Below, piece by piece: positions 23,985 through 37,779 of a stretch of 64,000 bases of DNA (within the stretch, counting starts at the first letter, position 1; each line of letters opens with the position of its first letter). Where the stretch lies: assembly GCA_958295665.1 (NCBI GenBank), contig OY282559.1, positions 270,022,347 through 270,086,346 on the forward strand, written 5' to 3'. A program made the position numbers and the translations under genes. Origin of the DNA: Tipula vernalis. Its lineage: Eukaryota > Arthropoda > Insecta > Diptera > Tipulidae. The notes below the pieces were generated by a model. The model ran no database searches, was not told the origin of the DNA, and saw only the letters and a list, made by a program, of their open reading frames with translations.

Positions 23985-25860
23985 GTACGGAACTCGGACT
24001 AAAATGCTTCAAATGTCTTTAGTTTGGACATACATAAATCAAAACAGTTTACCAAGCAAGAGAATGTGACAAATAATAAAATACGTGACGACGTTTACTA
24101 TAACAAGTGCCAACCTGTCGAGAGGGAAATTGTCACAAAAGAAGTATCATCTTGAATACAACAATTAACGCTTTAATTGATACCGGAAGTAATATCACCG
24201 TAAACTGGTGGAAACTGTTCATCACTGTTTCATCTATGAAAAGCCAGGATCACTGTTATGAGTTCCAGTTGGAATCCTGTGTGTTCAGAAAAACCGACTT
24301 AAACCAAGAGATGATTATTGGTATCGTTTTAGTACACAATGGAGCTGACGTTAGAGTTAGTAAAAATGGGTTATTTGTGAGAAAATCGAACGATAGACAC
24401 CATTTAAAATAATTTTTTATTTGGAAAAAGAATGTTGGTACTGAAATTGTAGCGAAAATAATACTGAGAGAAGAAACAGCTGTCGCACAGCGGTGCAGAC
24501 GCTTGGCACCACTTGAAAACAAATTTGAAGATGAACAAGTGACGAATTGGTTACAAGTTGGAGCAACGGTGGAATCCAATTCAGTATTTGCAAACCCTGT
24601 TGTGGTGGTAAGAAAAAAAAAATGGAAAATACATAGTCTGCGTAGATTACAGAAAATTAAACTCCCAAGTTGTGAAGGATAAGTACCCAATGCCAAATAT
24701 GGAAGAACGGGAAGTACTGAACTTGAAAGATGGTTTCTTTCAACTAAATCTAGATCATGAAAGTCGAAAGTATAAAGCATTTATTAAACACTCAAACCAG
24801 TACGAATTTATTATAGTGCCGTTTGGGCATTATAACAGGCCCTGCCGTGTTTATGCGATTTATAAACAAGGTATTCAAAGAGTTTATTAAGAAAGTTGAA
24901 GTCATAATTTATGTTGATGACATTATTATACCGATGAATTCCATTGACGAATAATTAAACATGCCAAAAATAATCGTTTGTTGATTAATTGGAGTAAATG
25001 TCAATTTATGAAGGCGTAGAATACCTTGGATAAATAGTTTCCAACGGTTCGATCAAACCAACAGTTGCGAGAATTTGAGCCGTCAAAAATTTGCCGTCCC
25101 CGAGAAATGCAAACAAGTTGCAATGTTTCCTTGGTTTAACTGGTTACATGAGGAAGTGCATACAATGTTTTTCGATAAAACCTAAATCGTTGAGCGATTT
25201 ACTCAAGAAGAATGTTCTATTTGTTTTGGGACGAGATGAACATGCAGCATTCTACAAATGTACCGTCAAAATGCCGAAACCCAATTGCAGGCAGACGCAA
25301 GCAAAATAAGTGAGAGGGCACTTTGTTCCATCCAGTATATATGTATATGAGTCGCAAAACAACCTTTGCCGAGCAAGCGGTAACAGGATGTTACATGTCA
25401 AGGTACTAAGTCGTAACCCAGAAGTGGCGACATTTTAGTTATCCAATAAAGATGAAATAATCGTAATTAAATTAAAAGGAGCGCAAGTAGAAGATGAGCA
25501 CATTATGGAGATACTACCAATTTTAAATGATTACCCGAATAATTACATTACTTTGTCCAAAATGATATCATGAACAAGATGAAGGATGGTTTACGATTAA
25601 TGGTCGTACCTGAAGAGATGCAGCGTGAAATTAATGAAATGATACACGCCGGTGGTCATTTTGTATCTAAACAAATTCCAGAGACTGTCAAACAAGAGTT
25701 TTATGTTGAAAAACTGAGCGATAAAGTAGAAGAACGCAAACGAATAATATGCCAAGCCGGATCATGTTTTATATCAAACGAGTTCAAATTTATTGTGACG
25801 AACAAAACGTCGATATACTCGTACATACAGTGCCAACTAGTGTTTTAAGAGGAAATATGC
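23985..25860 (+). pseudogene. Ty3/gypsy relic (gag end, protease, RT, integrase start)
   Basis: Eroded pol in several frames. LKCFKCL...FGHT near 24000 is a remnant of the gag CCHC knuckle. Protease ALIDTGSNIT lies at about 24170-24200. RT shows CVDYRKLNSQVVKDKYPMPN (about 24640-24700), LKDGFFQLNLDHESRKYKAF, YEFIIVPFGH and, near 24910, IYVDDIII. RNase H is nearly lost; the CFLGLTGYMRKCI tether is at 25120-25160. The start of integrase is at 25570-25848 (VVPEEMQREINEMIHAGGH). Mag-like elements are the nearest in style. No LTRs found. Confidence 0.75.
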
Positions 25861-26014
25861 AGGTCGAGATAATAAACCAAATTATTATATCGATTTTGGC
25901 GAAACTGATTATTAAAAACCCTTCATAATAGTACACATTTGACAATCCTGCCCAACGATATTTTTACAACACAATGATAGTTATATGTAAATCGTGCGTG
26001 AAGACACACGTTGA

Positions 26015-26260
26015 AATTCCTCAAAATCAGTTAAGACAACTTCCAGCCTAATTTGCCATATTCCAAAACTACATTTAAATTCATTTTAGAATCGAATTTC
26101 CATCGCACATGTCTGATTTCATCTACATAGGTTGAGAATTATCCAAATTCCACATTCTCTCGCATACATCTCATTGGATCTCATCCATATCGGTTAAGAA
26201 TTAACCAAGTTATATCCTAATTGGCCATACGCCATTTAAGAACCCCATTTTCATCGAAAT
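26015..26260 (-). repeat. Family A ~105-bp units, fragment
   Basis: About two inverted units (TTGCCATATTCCAAAACT, CATTTTAGAATCGAATTTCC, GGTTAAGAATTAACCAAG) with no other family A module next to them. Confidence 0.65.
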
Positions 26261-26520
26261 CGCTAGTTGTGTACCTAATGAATATAGCTACAATTTATAA
26301 ACAAGTTCCACATCAATACATCTTCTATTTTTTATCAATTTTTTAAAAAAACCTTCCTTTAACCGAAAACCCTGTCATCGAGCTAATGTTCAAATCAATA
26401 GGGTCCTTTCCTTTGGATTGCTTGGCTGGACGTTTAATGTAAAAATTAAGTTGATATATCCATAACATACGGTAACGTCCCCAAAACCAACAGAAATTAA
26501 TTACTGGTTATATCAACCTA

Positions 26521-29500
26521 ATGTGTTGCAAGGTACCACCATACAATAAATTATGCCACAAATCGACTTATCATTTCAGAATTGGAGGTATTATGTCAAA
26601 ATTTGATATGTTACGTCAGAATTTGATTTTTTATTCCAGAAAGATATATTTCATATCAGAATTTGATAAATCGTATCAGAATTCGACATGCCATGACAGA
26701 AGTTAAATCGTTGCCACAGTTCGAATTTGAATTTCTGATGCCAAAAATCGATGTGTCATCTTCGACAAGTCATGTCAAAAATGGAATTTGCGTTGTCGGA
26801 ATTCGATATATTATACCTGAATTTGATGTGTCATGTCTGAATTTGAGAGTTTGATGTTAGAATTCGGTACATCATGTCAGAATTCGATACATCGTGACAG
26901 AATTTGATGTGAAACATCCGAGTTTGAAATTGTGAGGTCAAAATTCGATATATCATGTCTGAATTTGAATTTCAGATGTCAATATATCATTCCGGAAATC
27001 GATACGTTATATCAAAACTTAATGTACCTTGTCAGAATTCGATGGTCATGTCAATATACCATACCTGAATCACCATATCATATCAGATTTCGATGGGTTA
27101 TGTTAAAATTCGATATATCACGTCAGAGGTAAAATTTTTGATAGCAAAAATGAATACTTCATATCAGGATTCGATAAATCGTAACAGAATCGATATGCCA
27201 ACAATTCGATACGTCAGAATTCTATATGTTATGCCAGAATTCAATATATCATACCAGAAATCGACATGTCAAATTTCGAGATGTTATAAGAAGAAAGAAG
27301 TGAGATAGAATTTTTTTACTTCATGTTAGAATTCGATACGTCATGTCAGAATTTGAATATCAAGCGCCAAAATTCATATATTATGATATGATTTACATTA
27401 CAGATTTCGAATTTATGTATGTTAAATCAGAATTCAATATGTCAAGCTAGAATTCGATTTTTCCTTTCAAAATTAGATTTAATACTGCCTAAATTCGATA
27501 TTGGTATCTGAAGTAAGAATTTGAATTTTTGGTGTCGCAATTCTATGTATCAGAAATCTAAATACGACGTTAAATTCCGATATAACATGTCAGAATATGA
27601 ATTTATAATGTCAGAATTGTATATCTTATGCGAAAATAAAATAAATAATGACAGAATTCGAGACGTAGAGCCACAGGATTTCAGTTATTTATGTCTAGAT
27701 TCAATATATCAAAATTCGTGATGTAATTCCAGAATTCGGAAAGTCTTGTCACCCAATAAATTGCGTATATCATCTCAAAATTCGATATGTTTTCTCAGAA
27801 TTCGAGATGTTATAACAGAATTTCAATTTTTGGTTTTAGAATTCTACATATGACGTAAGAATTCGATATCACAAGTCAAAATTTACGTCACATCGACATT
27901 TTACATTTTTCCGTATTCGAAATATTCGGTCAAAATTAGAATTCGATATTTATTTTATTCGGTCAAAATTCAACATGTCTTGGCAGAATTGGAATTTGTG
28001 TTGTCGAAATTTGAAGAATTTGTTGTTAGAATTCGGTACATCATGTTAGAATTCGATACTTGACAGAATTTGATGTGAAACATCCGAGTTTGAAATTGTG
28101 AGGTCAAAATTCGATATGTCATGTCTGAATTTGAATTTCAGATGTCAATATATCATTCCGGAAATCGCTACGTTATATAAAAACTTGATGTACCTAGTCA
28201 GAATTCGATGATCATGTCAATACACCACACCAGAATATAATAAATTCTGTTAGAAATCGACATATCATATCGGAATTCGATGGGTTATATTAAAATTCGA
28301 TATGTCACGTCAGAGGTAGAATTTTTGATGGCAAAAATGAATACTTCATATCAGGATTCGATAAATCGTAACAGAATCGATACGTCAGAATTCTTTATGT
28401 TATGCCAGAACTCAATATATCATGCCAGAAATCGACATGTCAAATATTCGACATATTATAAGAAGAAATGAAGTAAGATAGAATTTTGTTACTTCATGTT
28501 AGAATTCGATATGTCGTGTCAGAATTTGAATTTATGATGTTAGAGTTCGATATATCGTGCCAGAATTCGAAATATCAGGCCAAAACCAATTTACCAATTA
28601 TATCAGAATTCGATTATAGTATGTAGTTCGGTATATCATGTCAAAATTTGATATATCAAGGCAAAATTTAATAAATAATTTTAGAATTTGATATGTCATA
28701 TCAGATTTCTAATTTATGTATGTTAAATCAGAATTCAATATGTCAAGCTAGAATTCGATTTGTCCTGTGAAAATTAGATTTAATACTGCCTAAATTCGAT
28801 ATATTTATCTGAAGTCAGAATTTGAATTTTTGGTGTCGCAATTCTATGTATCAGAAATCTAAATAAGACGTTAAATTTCTATATGAAATGTTAGAATATG
28901 AATTTATAATGTCTGAATTGTATATCATGCGAAAATTAAATAAATAATAACAGAATTAGAGATGTAGGGCCATAGGATTTGAGTTATTTATATCTAGATT
29001 CAATATATAAAATTCGTGATTTAATTCCAGAATTCGAAAGGTCTTGCCACTCCATCAATTCCATATATGATCTCAAAATTCGATATTTTTTCTCAGAATT
29101 CGAGATGTTATAACAGAATTCCAATTTTTGGTTTTAGAATTCTACATATTACGTAAGAATTCGATATAACAAGTCAAATTTTACGTCACATCGACATTTT
29201 AAATTTTTCCGTTTTCAAAATATTCGGTCAAAATTAGAATTCGATATTTATCTTATTCGGTCAAAATTCAACATGTCTTGTCAGAATTGGAATTTGTGTT
29301 GTCGGAATTAGATATATTATGCCTGAATTTGATTTTTTATGGCCGAATTTGTGAATTTGTTGTTAGAATTCGATACATCATGTCAGAATTCGATCTATCG
29401 TGAAAGAATTTGATGTGAAACATCCGAGTTTGAAATTGTGAGGTCAAAATTCGATATATCATATCTGAATTTGAATTTCAGATGTCAATATATCATTCCG

Positions 29501-31130
29501 GAAATCGATACGTCATACCAGAACTTGATGTACCTTGTCAGAATTCGATGGTCATGTCAATACACCATACCTGAATCACCATATCATATCAGAATTCGAT
29601 GGGTTCTGTTAAAATTCGATATATCACGTCAGAGGTAAAATTTTTGATAGCAAAAATGAATAATTAATATCAGGATTCGATAAATCGTAACAGAATCGAT
29701 ATGCCACGAATTCGATACGTCAGAATTCTATATGTTATGCCAGAATTCAATATATCGTGCCAGAAATCGACATGTCAAATATTTGAGATATTATAAGAAG
29801 AAATTAAGTGACATAGAATTTTGTTACTTCATGTTAGAATTCGATACGTCATGTCAGAATTTGAATATCAGATGCCAAATTCGATATATTATGATATCAA
29901 ACAAGAATTCGATATGTCGTATCAGAATTTGAATTTATGATGTCAGAGTTCGATATATCGTGCCAGAATTCGAAATATCAGGCCAAAACCAATTTACCAA
30001 TCAGAATTCGATATGTCATGTCATGATGTGAATTTATGATGTAGCATGTAGTTCGGTATATCATGTTAAAATTTGATATATCAAGGCAAAACTTAATAAA
30101 TAATTTTAGAATTTGATATGTAATATCAGATTTCTAATTTATGTATGTTAAATCAGAATTCAATATGTCAAGCTAGAATTCGATTTGTCCTGTCAAAATT
30201 AGATTTAATACTGCCTAAATTCGATATATGTATCTGAAGTCAGAATGTGAATTTTTGGTGTCGCAATTCTATGTATCAGAAATCTAAATAAGACGTTAAA
30301 TTTCGATATGACATGTCAGAATATGAATTTATAATGTCAGAATTGTATGTCTTATGCGAAAATAAAATAAATGATGACAGAATTCGAGATGTAGGGCCAT
30401 TGGATTTGAGTTATTTATGTCTAGATTCAATATATAAAAATTCGTGATGTAATTCCAGAATTCGAAAGGTCTTGTCACTCCATTAATTCCGTATATCATC
30501 TCAAAATTCGATATGTTTTCTCAGAACTCGAGATGTTACATCAGAATTTTAATTTTTGGTTTTAGAATTCTACATATGACGTAAGAATTCGATATCACAA
30601 GTCAAATTTTCCGTCACATCGACATTTTAACTTTTTCCGTATTCGAAATATTCGGTCTAAATTAGAATTCGAGATTTATCATCTCAAAATTCGGGATGTC
30701 ATATCAGAATTGGATATATCATCTCTGAATTACACACAATTTATTGAATTTTGATACGGTATATCGAATACTATATTAGAAATTCTGAAATCTTGAGCGG
30801 ATATATCAAAGAATTCGATATCTCATATCAAAATTCGATAAATCTTTTCAGCGTTTAACTTTATGATATCCGAATTCGATAAATCATGTCAGAGTTTGAG
30901 TTTTGGATGTTAAAATTTGAAATGTCAAGCCGGAATTCGATAATCATACCAGTATTCGATAAAACATATCAGAATTCGATTTATTTTTATATCAGAATTG
31001 GACAATAGAAGAGTTCAATAAGTCATTAGATAAATCATAACCGAATTTGAAATTACGATGTCGGAATACGATATCTCTTGTCAGAATTCGATAATGAGGA
31101 AAATGAGAGATAAACATGATTTGAGAATAC
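26521..31130. repeat. GAATTC-rich satellite with higher-order repeats
   Basis: About 4.6 kb built from a degenerate 20-bp unit close to ATGTCAGAATTCGATATATC. Longer blocks recur: a marker CATCCGAGTTTGAAATTGTG lies at 26915, 28081 and 29421, and a second marker (GTTAAATCAGAATTCAATAT) at 27421, 28722 and 30147. This gives three copies of a 1.2-1.4 kb higher-order repeat, visibly more alike than the 20-bp units inside one copy. Open frames of 60-80 codons are artefacts of the period. Confidence 0.9.
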
Positions 31131-31248
31131 AACAAGTAATTTTAAAGGAGCCGGTTGAATTTTTCATGGCTTGAATAAATAATGTACGGGGCGAATATCG
31201 AAAACCAATACAAAAAATACAAAGTGAGGAGCGAAGAAATCAGGAAAG

Positions 31249-31330
31249 GCCATATGGGATAGGAGAATCCAACTCTTTCGTGTCTACCAACACAATCAAC
31301 AGAAACGAGGCAGAACCCAGAAACCTGTGC
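31249..31330 (+). repeat. Short dispersed repeat, second copy
   Basis: Partner of 21450-21531 (GTCTACCAACACAATCAACA, GAACCCAGAAACC against AAACCCAGTAATC). Confidence 0.6.
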
Positions 31331-31371
31331 CGATGATATGAAGACGGAGCGAGTGTCCAAAAATCTGGCAT

Positions 31372-32640
31372 TCATATGACAAATACAACATTTTGGAAGT
31401 GATAACCTTTGGTGACTTCAACGGAACTTCCGCGTTTTCTCCTCTTATTGCTTCTTCTTAATGCAGCATCTTGCAAATAACTAAGTGCAATGTATCGACG
31501 AAGTTGGAACTGATCTATTTCGATCTCAGCTGTCATTTGATGAAACTTCCACGCATTTTTTATGTAAAACAACTTGCCACCATTTCTTTGCTCGTATGGC
31601 AATTCTGTGTAATGACATAGATTGATCATGGATATCTGCACCACCCATCCCACTGATTGAATGATGAAAAACTAAATGTTGTGTAATATTGAGTTAAGCT
31701 TTTCAGCTTTCGACCATCGTTTTACTTAATGTAATGGTTCAATAAAGTCGAAATTGGTGAGAACTGAGCTTTTGCTATTATTCTTCCATTTTATACACAA
31801 AATTTCGTTGTTCAGGACAAATTTGTTTTTATAGATTGAACTCTAGTTTCACAGTAGTTCTTATATTTTTTTTTTCAAATTAACCATTAGCGAGTACGTG
31901 GTAAAATTATTGTCAAAAAAACCTATATGTGCCTTTAAATCAATAACAACCCTTGCACCAACGGGTGTTCCTATTACAGTTCTTGATTCGTCTGCTAGTT
32001 TTCCACAACAAATGTCAAAAGTTTTATCATCCAATATTTGTATCTGAATCTCACTGGCTTTATTGATTCGTCAATTGAAAGCTTCTTGTGAAAAATTCCC
32101 CACTGGCAAAACCGTTTCCTAAGTATGTTTATAATCGATCTTACTTTGAACATCCAATCTTTTGAAATTCCAATTTCATCATTGTTGGCCACATATAAAT
32201 CTCTTGAACAATCTCTTGACTATTTTATCTAATAGATTGATCAACCATATACATAATTTCGTTTTTCATAATGTTGAACTCACTCGTAAAACATTAGTAG
32301 TGTGTTCCAAAAAACACTTAGCTTGGATGTTTCTTCAGCCATCTAGGTTTTTCTTAAATTAAAATATTGCTCTGCATTACCGGTTTGAATTTCTTTATCA
32401 CGACTATCACTATTTGAGAGTAAATCTCCCCTTCTTCGGTGGTGTATCATACAGAAATTTCCGCAGTACCTGAAACATCTGTTGGAAACGTATTGGGAAC
32501 TTCAATAGTAATCTTCATCGAAGTCTTCAGTATGAAGGATGTTTCAGTTAAGAAGGATGATTCTAACTTCCACATCTGCCTTGTTCCAGCATCCATCTTT
32601 TAAGCCAAGGATTTCGACCATCCGCTTGTTGAGTAAATGC
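31372..32640 (-). pseudogene. piggyBac-like transposase relic
   Basis: On the minus strand a DDD transposase can be followed in pieces. NNDEIGISKDWMFKVRSIIN and KKLSIDESI (the catalytic IDE-type Asp) are at 32192-31995, followed by KPVRFRYKYWMI. Next come GTPVGARVVIDLKAHIG near 31950 and FDNNFTTYSLMVNL near 31900, which matches the second Asp region. The C-terminal part (31653-31372) has VVQISMINLCHY and QLRRYIALSYLQDAALRRS with a basic cluster. Stops between 31700 and 31870 and many upstream show it is dead. No TTAA ends or terminal repeats were found. The part beyond 32400 is faint. Confidence 0.75.
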
Positions 32641-32689
32641 CTTTAGTTCACGTACTACCTTATCAACGTATCATTTAAACGTGCTATAA

Positions 32690-33480
32690 TACATACTGTT
32701 AAAGTTACGAAAGTGAATAGTCGATAATGCAGATTGTGTTAGTCCGCAGAAAGTAAAGAAATGGTAGTGTAGATTGTGTAATCCGATCCGAAAGTAAAAC
32801 GTCGATAATGTAGATTATGTTATTAACATTCCAGCCGAAAGTAAATAGGATAAATGGATTTAACATTTTGTGTACATAGTCTTACGTGGAAAACTTTGTT
32901 TAACCTAGTCGTGGAAAATATCGGAAAATCAGAATACTCCACAAAATTGGAATAAAATCAGCTTCTAGAGTGTATTTCTGAAGTTGAATCGTGTTTATAC
33001 GATTTGTCAATAGCTAACGAAGGAAAACAAATTCCTGCGATAGCTAGTGATGCATATTCAATGTAATCCATCTCCAGACATAACACTCTAGAGGATGATT
33101 TAAACAAATTTTCTAATAATTGTTGGAAAATCAAATTTTCGGAGATTTCCCACGGGAAACTTGAACTGAATTTTTTTCTGCGATAGCCATCGACAAATCA
33201 CATAAAAGCGATTCAACTTCAGATATACACTCTAGAGGCAGATTTTATTCTAATTTTGTGGATTCTTCGGATTTTCCGATATTTTCCAAGACTAGGTTAA
33301 ACAAAGTTTTCCACGTAACACTATTTACAAAAGTTTTATTACCATCCATGTTTCCTATTAACTTTTGGCTGTCAACCACCTAATTGTTTATTTTCGGCTT
33401 GAATGTAAATAACATAATCTGCATTATCGACTTTTTAATTTCGGCTGGAAACTTTCGGCTAACTTTAAAAGGGTCTATAC
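32690..33480. mobile_element. Fold-back (long inverted repeat) non-autonomous element
   Basis: Two arms are inverted copies. The left arm's AAAACTTTGTTTAACCTAGT (about 32890) and TCTAGAGTGTATTTCTGAAG (about 32965) reappear reversed at about 33290 and 33215. The outer ends also pair: TTAAAGTTACGAAAGT plus GTCGATAATGCAGATT on the left match the reverse complement at 33420-33470. The left arm has three degenerate copies of a GTCGATAATG-AGATTGTGTTA unit (32722, 32760, 32808). No ORF. Family and target duplication not resolved. Confidence 0.75.
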
Positions 33481-35678
33481 ATAGTGAATTTAGAGAAATT
33501 AATAGTTGAGCTTTCTCTTGTTCATAAACAATTCGTTACCGTTTAATATCGACAGGTTAGTTTGAAGCAAGCGAATTTTCGCCTAAATTTAAATATTAGG
33601 TCAGAACCGAGTCATTTTTGCTTTGAATTACTCGAAAATATGATAACATTTAGTTAATTAACGGGAGCCCTCTATTATTGGGCGATAATTATTAATAATG
33701 ATAAATTATTTCTTTACGAACGCAAGCTAGGTAGTACATTCCTCACAACAATGATTTTACGCATAAATGCCAGAAAATATCCTTTTATCAAGCAATGTTA
33801 ATTTCGAAGTTTTTATTATTTCTGCTGAAGATATTGGTAAAACAGATTTAATTGAAGGCACATGTTATTGTTAGACCTGTATTCCTTACATTATTGTTTG
33901 TGCAGGGAGAACAATAACTATTTGTTGCCTACTGCATACCGCTGTCATAACAAATCTTTGAAATACTTTAACCGTTTGTAACCGCTTTCAATTAATTGAC
34001 ATAATCGATTAAATTCCCAACATTCCAATCATAAAATAATTGGTCTAAACGGTATATCATTTAGACAACGTAATAAATGCATCAACTAAATTCGTTACGG
34101 TTTTACAAAGTGTTATTGATTCAATAACAAGGCGCAGCGTACCAAATAAATTGGATTCCAATGACACGTGGCTCAAATTTGCTAAACTACATTGTATACA
34201 TATACCCAAGACAGCAGCAGCATTTAATTTATTTTTATTACAAAACCGAAATTTAATTTTATGGTCTTCTATTTATGCTGATGATGCCTATTTTATACAT
34301 ATGTATATACAACATAATAAATTAATAACTTATGATGAAAATTATGGGGTTAGTTTATGTTGGTTTCAATATGTATAACTGATACAAATTTGATGGGTTG
34401 GCGAATTGCTCGATTTCGTAGAAAAAAAATATAAAAGAAAAGCAAATTATACCACCACGATTTAATTGAATGTCCTTTTGGATGAGTTTGTGGTATACGA
34501 AATAAAATCCAAAAAGCAATTGTTATAATCATAATACGTAATAAGTACGCGCAGATAATAAGAATTTAATGCAGCATCCAATTTATTTTTGCGACGGTTT
34601 CCTTGAATAAGAAATTTCTCTAGACATTTACTTATGTATACTTGTTGTGAGGATGGACGTTATTTTTTTGGTTAGTTCATCTAATAATAATGAATCTCCT
34701 TATCATAAAATAAATTTAGCATTTGTTTCTACTCATACTCTACATATGTATACTCTAATATCATTGTCATGCAAGTCCATCATTATTCGCAATCAAATTA
34801 TGACCGATTTAGATTTATAGAATGATGAAGAATTTAAGTCGCCGCAATAATTGATTTTGACCAATATAGAAAATCATAAACGAATGAGAAATTCTAAGTT
34901 GAAGGCAAATTTGGAACTAAATTTCGTTGGTTATGCAGACTACGGACAAACCATTTAATTAGAAGAGTTTGGGGGATTTGGTAGTTTTCTGAAATATTTA
35001 TGTAACTCTTACTAGAGAAAATTGAAATTCCTTCCTTTGTTTTCCTGTAAGTAAATCTGATATTTTTAAGAGTTGTGCTAAATGCATTTTCTGGTTTACG
35101 GATGTTACCACTTCCGGTGGACCGATTCTCATTAAAATTCATTGAGACCTCTCAATTTATGGAAAAAGCTGAAATATAAAGTTTCAGTTCGAACACACAC
35201 AAACAAATAGACATTTAGCCAGACCGGCTGATATCATTTTGAAAATCAATTTTTCGGACCCCAAAATGGAAAAACTTGCTTTTACTAATGCTAGTGATTG
35301 ATTTTTGATTGTACAATAGAAATAAATTTTTATTAGAAATTTACCCAATTGGTATATCCCAAGCTTAAACATTTTCGTGGCACTGAATCAGATAAAGGCT
35401 CAAGAATTAAGACATGTCATATGTTCCTTACAATTTACAGCAAGGCACACACAGGCATTCTATATCTATTAGGAATTTGAACTAATTTGTTATACATACC
35501 AAAAATTATGGTTATATTTCCGCACCTAATAAACATCCAGTTTCGTAAGCGTAATGGATAACTCAACTACAAAATTTAACTTCAGATGTGAGGAGAACAT
35601 TAGCGTTCATAAAGCGCATGGCTTCTATTCCAACCAAATGAAAAGCAGTTAAGGGATGATAAAGATTTAAAACATTAT
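33481..35678. other. AT-rich non-coding stretch
   Basis: No gene or clear repeat recognised. Open frames of 60-82 codons (34151-34378, 34894-35142, 35184-35372) match no family I know. This is one of the few stretches that could be unique host DNA. Confidence 0.5.
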
Positions 35679-35993
35679 AAATATAAAAGGGCTGCAACCT
35701 CATGAGGTGATCAGAACTTCGGTCCTGAAAATTAACTGAACTCCCAAATCAATCCCTAACTGAAACTCTTAACTCAATCTTCAGCTCAATCTCCCTCTCA
35801 ATTTACAACAATCTCCAACTCAATCGCAATGGAATCCAAAACGCAATCACCAATCGCAAACCCAACCCTCAAATCAATGAGTAAATCAACTCCAAATAAT
35901 TCCCCAATCGAACCACTTACTTAATCCCAAAGTAAGCTAACTAAACCTTAACTGAACTTCAACTCCACACTTAACGGCAACATAACTATCCTA

Positions 35994-36222
35994 GCTCGTT
36001 TCCTATTTAGTCACTATATCACACCGTCTACTACTAAGAAAGAAGTCCAAGGCGTTCAAATTGGACGATTTCGGTGGGCAATTGACCTTGCTGTGTCCCG
36101 GGAACTTCTCGTGCAATAAAACCATTGTTACATTGGCTGTAAGGCTTATGCCACCGTCTTGTTGAAACCACATATAGTCCACATCCGTATCATTCAATTC
36201 GGGTCATAAAAAGTTAGTTATT
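35994..36222 (-). pseudogene. DD41D mariner transposase fragment 1
   Basis: Minus strand. Contains YMWFQQDGG (second catalytic Asp), LLHEKFPG, a shortened NCPPKSSNLNALDFFL (third Asp) and nothing else of the protein. It lies inside the CAACTC tract of family A copy 2. Confidence 0.75.
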
Positions 36223-36559
36223 AAATTAATCTCAAACCCTAGATCAACACGGTTCGAAAACTAGATAAATACATGAACTTAACAATCTAATTTCCACAGC
36301 AACCCCAAATAAATCTCCAACTGCACCCCATCGCCAACGACAACTTAACCCTCAACGCAACCCTTAACTTTACGCCCAAGTCAATCCTCAATTTAACACG
36401 GTTATAAAAATTACTCGAGCTCAACTCAGAACAAATCAAGCTAACTTAAAGCTCAATAAATCTCACCTAACTAAACGTCTAACTCGACCCCCAACTCACC
36501 ATCAACTTAACCCCAAGCTCAACATCCCACCCATTCCTCAAATTAACGCGGCTCGAAAA

Positions 36560-37140
36560 ACCATTGCACCATCATTCTATCATACCATTATTCCATTATA
36601 CCATCATTCCCCTATTCATCATTCCACCATAACATCATGCCGTCATTCCATTAATCCATCGTTCCATCATACCATTATTCCATCATTCCATCATACCATT
36701 ATTCCATCATTCCATCAGTCCGTCATTCCATCGTGGTGCTGTACCTCCGAACCAGCGTACCAATATACCATTATACAGTTAAACCATTATATTACACCAT
36801 TATACCATTACACCATTACACGATTACCATTATAGCATTACCGTTATACCATTAATCTTATATGATTATACCATTACCATTATACCATTGTGCCATTGTA
36901 CCATTGTGTCTTTATACCATTATACTTACACCATTATTACACCATTATACCATTCCACTATTATACCATTACCAATATACCAATGTCATTAGACCATTCC
37001 CAATATACCGTTAACATTACAATTATATCATTGCACCATTATACCATTATACTTATCCATTATACAATTATATTACTATACTATTATACCATTATACCAT
37101 TACACCATTATACCATTACACTTACCATTACAATTACAGT
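36560..37140 (+). repeat. CATTATACC / CATCATACC array
   Basis: Module c of family A copy 2, here shifting from CCATCATT to CCATTATA units along its length. Confidence 0.8.
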
Positions 37141-37779
37141 TACCATTGCGCTTGGATTTGTTTAAATATCGTTCATACCTATGTACATATATGCAAACAA
37201 ACGCTCACTTTTATACACGTGTATCTAGATACCTCAACTGCTCACTAAACCATAATCAAATCCCAACTCAACTGTAACTCAATTTCAACTCAACACGCAA
37301 ATTGACCCTTAACTTAACCTTCAATTCAACGAAATTCAGTATCAAACTCAATATTCAAACCCACATGCATAAAGATGGGTAAATATTTATAAAACCAGGT
37401 GATTTAGGGACAATTTAGTATGGCAGGTACCCCACCCTCTTGACGTATAGGTTCTAACCGCTTTTCAATTCTCCGCCTTGGCCATACAAACAGATGGGCG
37501 AAAATAAATCCAAATCGAAAAAGCAGTTCCTGAGATATTGTGGATACATCCAGACATCTAGACATCGAGATATCCAGACATCAAGACGTCCAGACAGACG
37601 GGTGGATATTTTTAGTTTTGTTGTTTTTTCGAACTCAGGATTGAAAATATCGAGAAAAGTGGTTTTGAACCAACCAAATTTTTGCACATTTTTGACAGAA
37701 TTTCAATACTTTGGCCTTTTTAAACCGAAGTAATCGGGAAAAAATAAAAAGAAAAAGGTTGAACTCACAAGATATTCAG

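Larger units (their letters stand above)
35679..37733 (+). repeat. Family A composite repeat, copy 2
   Basis: Left end CCTCATGAGGTGATCAGAAC with ACTTCGGTC (35716-35724), CAACTC tract interrupted by a mariner fragment, CATCATAC/CATTATACC array (36560-37140), module f (about 37143-37190), module g and module h (37390-37733) ending ACCGAAGTAA. The ~105-bp arrays and core are missing between c and f. Confidence 0.75.

Noticed and set aside
26521..30000. Several 60-71 codon open frames with similar peptides
   Set aside because: They fall at equal places in successive higher-order repeats of the satellite and have no gene-like features.
34151..35372. Possible host exons in the AT-rich stretch
   Set aside because: Frames of 60-82 codons with no recognisable domain or consistent splice sites; kept only as an unexplained region.
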